Made by a program: the position numbers and the translations under genes
Notes under the pieces: model-generated
What the model was told of the DNA's origin: nothing
Databases searched by the model: none
What the model saw: only the letters and a program-made list of their open reading frames with translations
Shown: positions 57,838 to 64,000 of the stretch, piece by piece
Layout: each line of letters begins with the position of its first letter
Position numbering within the stretch: the stretch's first letter is position 1
Source of the DNA: Patiria miniata
Lineage: Eukaryota; Echinodermata; Asteroidea; Valvatida; Asterinidae
Length of the DNA stretch: 64,000 nt
Direction: 5' to 3'
Assembly (NCBI RefSeq): GCF_015706575.1
Contig: NW_024037058.1
Coordinates: forward strand, 18,931,547 to 18,995,546

Positions 57838-58490
57838 ACATTGGAAACTGAAAGCCCTGTCGCTCACTTTGCTCAGGTTGTACCTGGAGGGAGTTGCTAA
57901 GTCCAGGCGGGAAGATATGAAAGCATGAATCAGTTGTTCTGTGGCTGTGCGATTGAGGTATTTACGGATGAAACCGAGATTCATGAGGTGATAACGGACT
58001 GATTTGGATACGTATGCGACGTGATTGATGAGTGACATGTTGCAATCAAAAGTAAACCGAAGTTCCGACATGTTGTGGAAGGTAGGATGACAGAACCACC
58101 AATGCGGATACAGGGGATCTTAGCGAGTCGTTGTTTAGATCCACACATAATGAATTCTGATTTCCCATCATTTAACGTTAACTTGAGACAGTTTGCCGCC
58201 GTCCATGACTTGATCTCATTGATGCATGCCTTAAGATTGTTTAGAGTCGACAGAGCATTACATTGGTTGGGTTGAAATGACTGATACAGTTGAATGCCAT
58301 CAGCATAGCAGTGCTACTGTAGGTTGTATTTTTAGATGATTTGACAAGTGGTTGGATGTAGATGGTGAATAGTAAAGGCCCTCCGACAGAGCCTCGAGGA
58401 ACACCACAGTCAAGGACAGTAGGGACAGACTTCACTCCTTTGATGCAAATGGTTTGATGTCGATTAGACAAGTAGGATTCACACCATTCA
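57838..58490 (-). mobile_element. LINE reverse-transcriptase fragment
   Basis: Minus-strand frames give CESYLSNRHQTICIKG..., then GVPRGSVGGPLLFTIYI (the RT motif usually GVPQGSVLGPLLF), then YADG in place of YADD in a neighbouring frame, and later SRLDLATPSRYNLS. At least one frameshift separates the pieces. The fragment is truncated at both sides by G-rich MITE sequence. It is a dead CR1/Jockey-type copy. Confidence 0.75.
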
Positions 58491-59894
58491 GGCGCGGATC
58501 GGGGGGGGGGGGGATTGGGAGTCAACCCAACCCCCAGCTCTGTGTCAGAAAAAAAACCCAATTTGAAAAGCGGTTTTTTAAGGCATAATATTATTGTGCA
58601 GCCACAAACTATTGAAAATGGTTAAAAACTGCCTCTCAATTCCGTTATAAATAAGCACGTTAGGTGTTTCAAAGCTGATTATTTTGGTAATTTGTACCAT
58701 TATAACTCCCTTAGGTGTATACATGCATTTTGGGTGATGCTCCTCAATCAATCATATCGTTTGTCTTCGTTCTTCTTTCGTTTGTGTTCATCGTACTTAT
58801 ATTTAGCTATTTTGTATATGTTTTTCTCATACTGTCTTTGGTCAAAATGATAAACATAATTATGCTCAAACGGGGACATTTTTCACATTGTCCAGGCATT
58901 TCTGGACAATATGAAAAATCTGCAGATGTTACGTTGTAAACGATACAGCTTTGACACAGGTACAGTAAAACTGTGATCCAGGGGGCGTTCTATTTTCCCC
59001 AAATATAACTCCTTATTTGATCACCTTGGAAGGTTATTTTTTATTAAAACTAAATCACACAAAGCGTTTAGTGCTAATATTCCAGTTCATGCCGTCATGA
59101 CAACACAACCATGTTCAACATAATGACATCATTGTATTATACAAACGTTTTAACGCTGACATGAAGTTTTAATCCGTTAAGATTAATATTATTCTGGAGA
59201 GTGAGAGACTGTAAAATCCCGGTAACATCAGAAGTAAAGTATCACGTTACCTTAAATATCAATGGCCCATCTTGAGTACAACAGAGTAAACGAAGTGTCC
59301 CACGTATTGTGGTTCACGCGCATATTGACCTCAGCACGCGAACCAGTGCGTGAACCAGAACAAAGACAGCTGTCATCAAACTTCGATATTCTATATGATA
59401 TACCGTTATATACAAAAGTTGATATCGTATTACAATGCATTGTGGCGATTATGGCGCCACTGCATTGTACTCGTAGTTTGCATTAATATTGGTGAATGCA
59501 ATGGCCACGTGGAGTTCCAAGCCACACTTCTAGATAAATCGTGGTAAAATTATTATATTTTCACTTCCGGTAACACCGGAAGTAAGGTGTCACGCAACTT
59601 TGAAATATCAAAAGGCACATCTTGAGTACAATTGTATTGTATCTAATAGATTTGTATTTGTACCAAGGACCACCCCTATTTTTTCTTCAGAAAAGCCGTC
59701 GGTAACTTTTTCAGTTATCTTGTTATCCGACAAACCAACCATCCAACCAACCAAGAAACTAACCCACAAACAAACAAACCAACGCCGATAAAAAACATAA
59801 CTTCCGATCGGTGGAGGTAATAAAAACATGCGCTTCACATGTCCAATTGCATCATACTACCGATTGATTGTAAGACTACCGAGGTTAAACAAAC

Positions 59895-61511
59895 CTAATA
59901 ATGATAATAATCCACGGTATATTGACGATTTCGGCAGATGCATCTTTCCCTTGAGACGTCACACTTCTCCCCGTCGTAGTCATAGCAACCCATACGGCCG
60001 CAGCACCGTGTGATCCTTGGTGTGCACGCTTTGCCTTGTCCGGTGCACTGCTCTCGGGCCTGAACAAATCGAACAAAAGAGAAAAAAACAACAATTCTGA
60101 ACAAATCGAAACCAGAGAAAAAAAAACAATTGATAGTTTCCATGTTGCGGTTTGACAGCCGATTGCCACCTGCATTTATCGAATCAAAACAATAAAAACC
60201 TACTCTAAACTTGTTGAATGAGATGCTACACTGCAAAAACTGTAGTGTTAATTTAACACCATTCGGTATCTATATAGGACAACACCAGTAAAATTTAACA
60301 CTTCATGGTCGTATAAAGATACCAGTGGTGTAAATTATACACTGCAGTTTTTGCAGTGTACGGATTAGTAACTTTACCAAATTTGTCGCCAGATTGTACA
60401 GTTACTTCAGGTTATTAAAACAAGCTCGATCGGAAATATCTCGGAAGCTGCGGGCCAACGAATTCGTGTTTATACATGAGTCACGTGATTGTGCCATGTA
60501 ATTTCTGGAAGGGGTAGTTTTCATCATGTTTTAACCTCAGTGATCACATGATGACCTTTGACCCCAGTTTGGTCATGTGACATCTTGGGGTTGGGCTACG
60601 GATGCTTTTGACAAAGTTGGTTGAAATCGGTCAGAATCTGTACGAGCAATAGACAATGTCAACGTTTGTTACTAACTTACTAACGCACTAACGGAGAGAC
60701 GTGGTGATTCGTTGAGCTGCTATCCCGCAGCTAAAAATATCTGCAATATATGTCAAATTTTCTACAATTTACGATCATCAAAATCGTATAACAGGTGCAA
60801 AAACAAACTTTTAAACTCCCATCAATAAAAATCGTTTTCGACCGATAAAATCCAACTTTGATCGATGACTTTTGACTAAGGCGATCCAGTTCAACGACTG
60901 GGGCCTGCCGACGTAATGAGCGGTGATTGCTGATTGATTTCCAATCGATTATTGATCACAGATAGTTTACAACGAATGATGCTTGTTTATGACTTTTGAT
61001 CCAATATTATTGATGATGTACGATCGAAAACTGATCAATGATGATGTCGATCGATAATTGGTATTGATATAGTTAGCATCATTTATACGATCGAGAATGA
61101 ATTAATGGTACTTAAAAGCACAGAGACGCCGATGGATCTTTATTCAGTGGAATGAGTGTTTAAGAGACGTTTATGCTAAGACAGAAAGAGAAAAAAGACA
61201 TGTCGGAATCTTTCCATTAACATGTAAGGTTACTTTACAATACTTGGTGGACTCATATTGATATTCCCTGGGGATAGCTATAATTTATTTATTCGACTAA
61301 CTTCCCTTACCCCAAGTCCCCTGCGCTCCATGATGTTCCAGTCATAATAATACGGGTGCCTCACTTTTAAGACCTCCGGCTGTTCGTCCATTTGCGCCAA
61401 GGAACAGACGAAACAGATTCCCGCCAAAACAAGGAGGGCAAATCCCAGCGAAGCTACTGACAATCGGGACATCATGTGTGGCGACACTTCAACGGCTGGT
61501 AGGTCCTGATA
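59895..61511 (-). CDS. Secreted eight-cysteine knottin-like peptide precursor, copy 2
   Basis: Minus-strand two-exon gene. Exon 61511-61311 follows a TTCTTACAG acceptor, starts at ATG 61475 (or 61472) and encodes a strong signal peptide (MSRLSVASLGFALLVLAG..) and an acidic then basic propeptide ending MERRGLG at donor GTAAGG. Exon 60059-59895 follows TTGTTCAG and encodes AREQ then cysteines spaced CX6CX6CCX4CX7CX6CXC, ending CICRN..., with stop TAG at 59895-59897. The precursor is about 109 residues. The CX6CX6CC start and CX6CXCRN end match the inhibitor cystine knot framework of agatoxin-type peptides and the agouti/AgRP tail, with a longer loop between Cys5 and Cys6. The role (antimicrobial, signalling or venom-like) cannot be told. 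The acceptor of the first exon implies a further upstream 5' UTR exon. Confidence 0.7.
60227..60360. mobile_element. Palindromic MITE in knottin copy 2 intron
   Basis: TACACTGCAAAAACTG at the left faces CAGTTTTTGCAGTGTA at the right, with a GTGTTAATTTAACAC-like inner repeat. Confidence 0.8.
60552..60564 (-). promoter_or_regulatory. DR1-like site in knottin copy 2 intron
   Basis: TGACCTTTGACCC is the reverse complement of GGGTCAAAGGTCA, a common strong DR1 variant. It lies between the two exons of copy 2, but not at the position of the DR1 clusters of copy 1. Confidence 0.25.
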
Positions 61512-62224
61512 CTGTAAGAAACAGAAACATTGAAAACAAAATCAACTAGGTTTTGCTGCTGAAACGGCGATGTTAAATAAACTGACACCACTGAGATTAT
61601 GGGTATACATGCAGACATCCGGGAGCTTCTTAGTTGCCTTGTCTAGTTGCCAGACTTATTTACTTAAAACGCAATGGTTCTTGTGTCTGGAGTGTTGAAT
61701 GGTAGCTCATTGCAACAGGTGGAAACCGATGTGCAAATGAATATCATAATGTTTTCATCGGCTGACGTAGTCCCGACCACACCTATAACGCAACGCTCGT
61801 TTTACAGATACATTTGTGTCACGAGCAAAAGAGAAAAATCCGGTGTTAGTTAAACACTCTTTTTTTCGCAAAACTGTAGATTTTTCCTCTTCACTTATTA
61901 AAATTTGCACATTTGTTTTTACCAGTATGACTGGATGATCTTAATTTAATGTTTTGCTGGGAATTTACCTGAAAGTCGGAAAGAAAAAGTCTTTGATTTG
62001 AATACGTAACCGACCACGAACATTTGTCTGGTAATAATTGTATGATCCGTGAATGAAAAAACATTTTCACTGAATAACAGAAATACAATAATGCGATCCG
62101 CTCGAAATGTTCAAATTTGACTTATTATCAAGTCAATGCTTCAATTATTGTCAAAGGAGTATTGTTTCATAGGTTTGTTTCGATTCTTGTAAAGCAGCAT
62201 TACGCACAACGAAACCAATTGTTC

Positions 62225-62345
62225 TCTTTTTTTTGTTTAAGTGGCGTCGCAATAAAGGCAGGCACTGTGTACAATACTTTTTCCTCCGAAAGATTTGGAT
62301 AAAGTAGTCAGAAATAGCCTCAGATCGCACCACAGAGCATCTAGC
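62225..62345 (-). mobile_element. Interior fragment of CAAGGGCGGATCC family MITE
   Basis: GGCGTCGCAATAAAGGCAGG..., CAGAAATAGCCTCAGATCGC and CAGAGCATCTAG match the family interior. No termini. Confidence 0.5.
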
Positions 62346-62510
62346 AGTGTTGGAGCAAAGGCTTAAACCTTCAAGGCCAAGGCCAAGGCCAAGGCTTTGA
62401 CCCTCAAGTCCAAGGCCAAGGCCAAGGCTTGGACCTTCAAGCCTCGAGGCCAAGGCCAAGGCTTAACCCTCAAGGCTAAGGCCAAGGCCAAGGCCCTGTT
62501 TTATAAAATG
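62340..62510 (+). repeat. CCAAGG tandem array
   Basis: AAGGCCAAGGCCAAGG runs alternate with CTTGACCCTCAAG words. The same array recurs at 63890-64000. Confidence 0.85.
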
Positions 62511-62865
62511 ACCACTGATATAGAACTAATTATAGTCACATGACACATCATCACGAATTGCCCATTAAGAAGAACAACATGTCTTAAATTGCAATCAACA
62601 TGCTCGCATGCACCGTTTTATGACTGCATTACATCTATTAAAGTATAAGTGCAGGTCTTCAATGTGGTTTAACTAAAACAAAATAAAGATTTACTTCTAT
62701 AGTGACGCACAATTCTCCCGAGTGTAACAAAAGGGGGATCCAAGAAACTGATTTGGGAAATGTTTATTTGCTGGGCCAACATGGTCAGAAATATGAGCAT
62801 TATCTAAAACAGATACATGCAAATCTTTAGCGCTTATCAGGGAGACATACAACCAATCAGATCTG

Positions 62866-63657
62866 GGTCATTCCACAGGGTTGGGAAGCAGTGCATGTTA
62901 CATCCATATATTTGGTTATATTATTAAAAATATCAATGCATTCTAAACAATTGCTTAACATAATATTTGTCTTAGGGTGTTTCAATATTTGAGAAAGTTT
63001 GAAATCATTTGAAAGTACTTTGACAAAAATATGAGCAAAAATGTATTAATTCGGATGTAACATAATTGACACTGTTTCAATGTTACATCCAAAAATTCTT
63101 TTTTTGCCATATTTTACACGCGTATGTAAAATGTTACCCAAATTGACATTGCAACTGGACACCTAAGCACCAAGACAAACTTTTGTTTTGGTATAGTCAG
63201 GGTTCAAATATGGCAGAAACAATACCTCAAGTGTGGATGTAACGGTGTAAAAATCACTCAACGGAAATGTGACACTTGGGGTTTACACCGTGTAAATGTT
63301 ACATCCACACAAACAAGCTATCATTTCTGCTCCATTTGATGTCTGACTACCATAACTGTGTTGCATCTATAGTAAGAAGTACGCAAAGTAAATTTGGGTA
63401 ATATTTCGAAGAAATTAAAAAAAAGAAGATAACAAATGTCATATTTGGACGTAACACTGACACGGGGTCAATGTTACATCCAAAATTACATTTTTTGCTC
63501 ATATTTTTGGCAAAATACATTGAAATGATTTCAAACTTTCTGCAGTCGTGAAACACCCAACAACAAATATTATGTAGAGCAACTGCTAGCAAGGCATTCA
63601 TGCTTTTCTTAATATGGTCATATGTCACACTTTGTTCCCCAACCCGGTGGAATGACC
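62866..63657. mobile_element. Large palindromic MITE
   Basis: GGTCATTCCACAGGGTTGGG at the left faces CCCAACCCGGTGGAATGACC at the right. The arms keep pairing inward through AACATAATATTTGT and GGGTGTTTCA. ATGTTACATCCA recurs inside. Confidence 0.8.
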
Positions 63658-63889
63658 AATCTATTCCATAATTGTATGCAATTTAAGTGATCATCTCATT
63701 AGCCTCACAAGTGTACAGAATATTTTTGCAGCAAATCTACTACAATGGTAACAACATGTGATGCTATAAAAGTGGAAGTGTGCCCAACACACAAATCTAC
63801 AAGGGGTTTCCCTCCTCCATGGTAATACGATTAAAATGGTAACAGCAAAATTTCGAACAGATTTATCTGGAAAATGCAAAAATCTATGG

Positions 63890-64000
63890 GCCTTGAAGGG
63901 CCTTGACTCAAAATTGCAAGGCTGTGATCCCTCAAGGCCAAGGCCAAGGCCAAGGCTTTTGCCCTCAAGCCTCGAGGCCAAGGCCAAGGCCCCAAAATCC
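63890..64000 (+). repeat. CCAAGG tandem array, runs off window
   Basis: Same repeat and orientation as 62340-62510. The two arrays could be two ends of one element; not decidable here. Confidence 0.8.

Larger units (their letters stand above)
59080..61850. repeat. Right copy of segmental duplication carrying the knottin gene
   Basis: Counterpart of 40000-46230, more compact and with the whole gene. Confidence 0.75.

Noticed and set aside
1-64000. tRNA or rRNA genes
   Set aside because: The tRNA-like A and B boxes found all belong to SINE heads; no intact cloverleaf or rRNA segment was recognised.

Overview
The window looks like nuclear DNA of a marine deuterostome invertebrate, most likely an echinoderm. 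This is an inference from the AT-rich, intron-rich genes, the inter-alpha-trypsin inhibitor heavy chain (ITIH) family genes, tRNA-derived SINEs with a 'CCTTGGGCAAGGC' core, and many short non-autonomous DNA transposons with long G runs. No bacterial, plasmid or CRISPR features were seen.

Region 1 (about 1.5-35.3 kb) holds two complete or nearly complete ITIH-like genes in tandem on the + strand. Gene A (1484-19847) lacks only its signal-peptide exon, which must lie upstream of the window. Gene B (22373-35260) has its TATA box, 5' UTR intron, signal peptide and stop codon in the window, and its 13 coding exons give 965 residues. Both encode VIT, vWA and ITIH C-terminal domains, with matching intron phases. 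They differ in two informative places. Gene A lacks the Asp-Pro-His-Phe motif at which heavy chains are cleaved and coupled to chondroitin sulfate, whereas gene B keeps it. Gene A also replaced the single linker exon with a run of six short phase 1-1 exons, several of which arose by duplication. A relic of the gene B terminal exon lies at about 38.03-38.15 kb.

Region 2 (about 40-46 kb and 59-62 kb, minus strand) holds two related copies of a small secreted cysteine-rich peptide gene. The right copy (61511-59895) looks whole: one exon for signal peptide and propeptide, and one exon for an eight-cysteine inhibitor-cystine-knot (knottin) peptide. The left copy keeps an excellent signal-peptide exon (45135-44941), but its second exon is a diverged relic. 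Its intron carries a roughly 1.06 kb tandem duplication with repeated perfect DR1 nuclear-receptor motifs.

Region 3 (48638-52903) is a giant nearly perfect palindrome with arms of about 2.1 kb, packed with a 21-bp tandem repeat. It is flanked by the 6-bp duplication CTTGGT and sits exactly inside the 3' end of a LINE. It is a fold-back mobile element, possibly Polinton-related by its termini.

The rest is dense repeat DNA: at least three hAT-like MITE families with 8-bp target duplications, mariner-like, Harbinger-like and unclassified palindromic MITEs, SINEs, LINE fragments, and several smaller fold-back elements whose arms are themselves tandem arrays.
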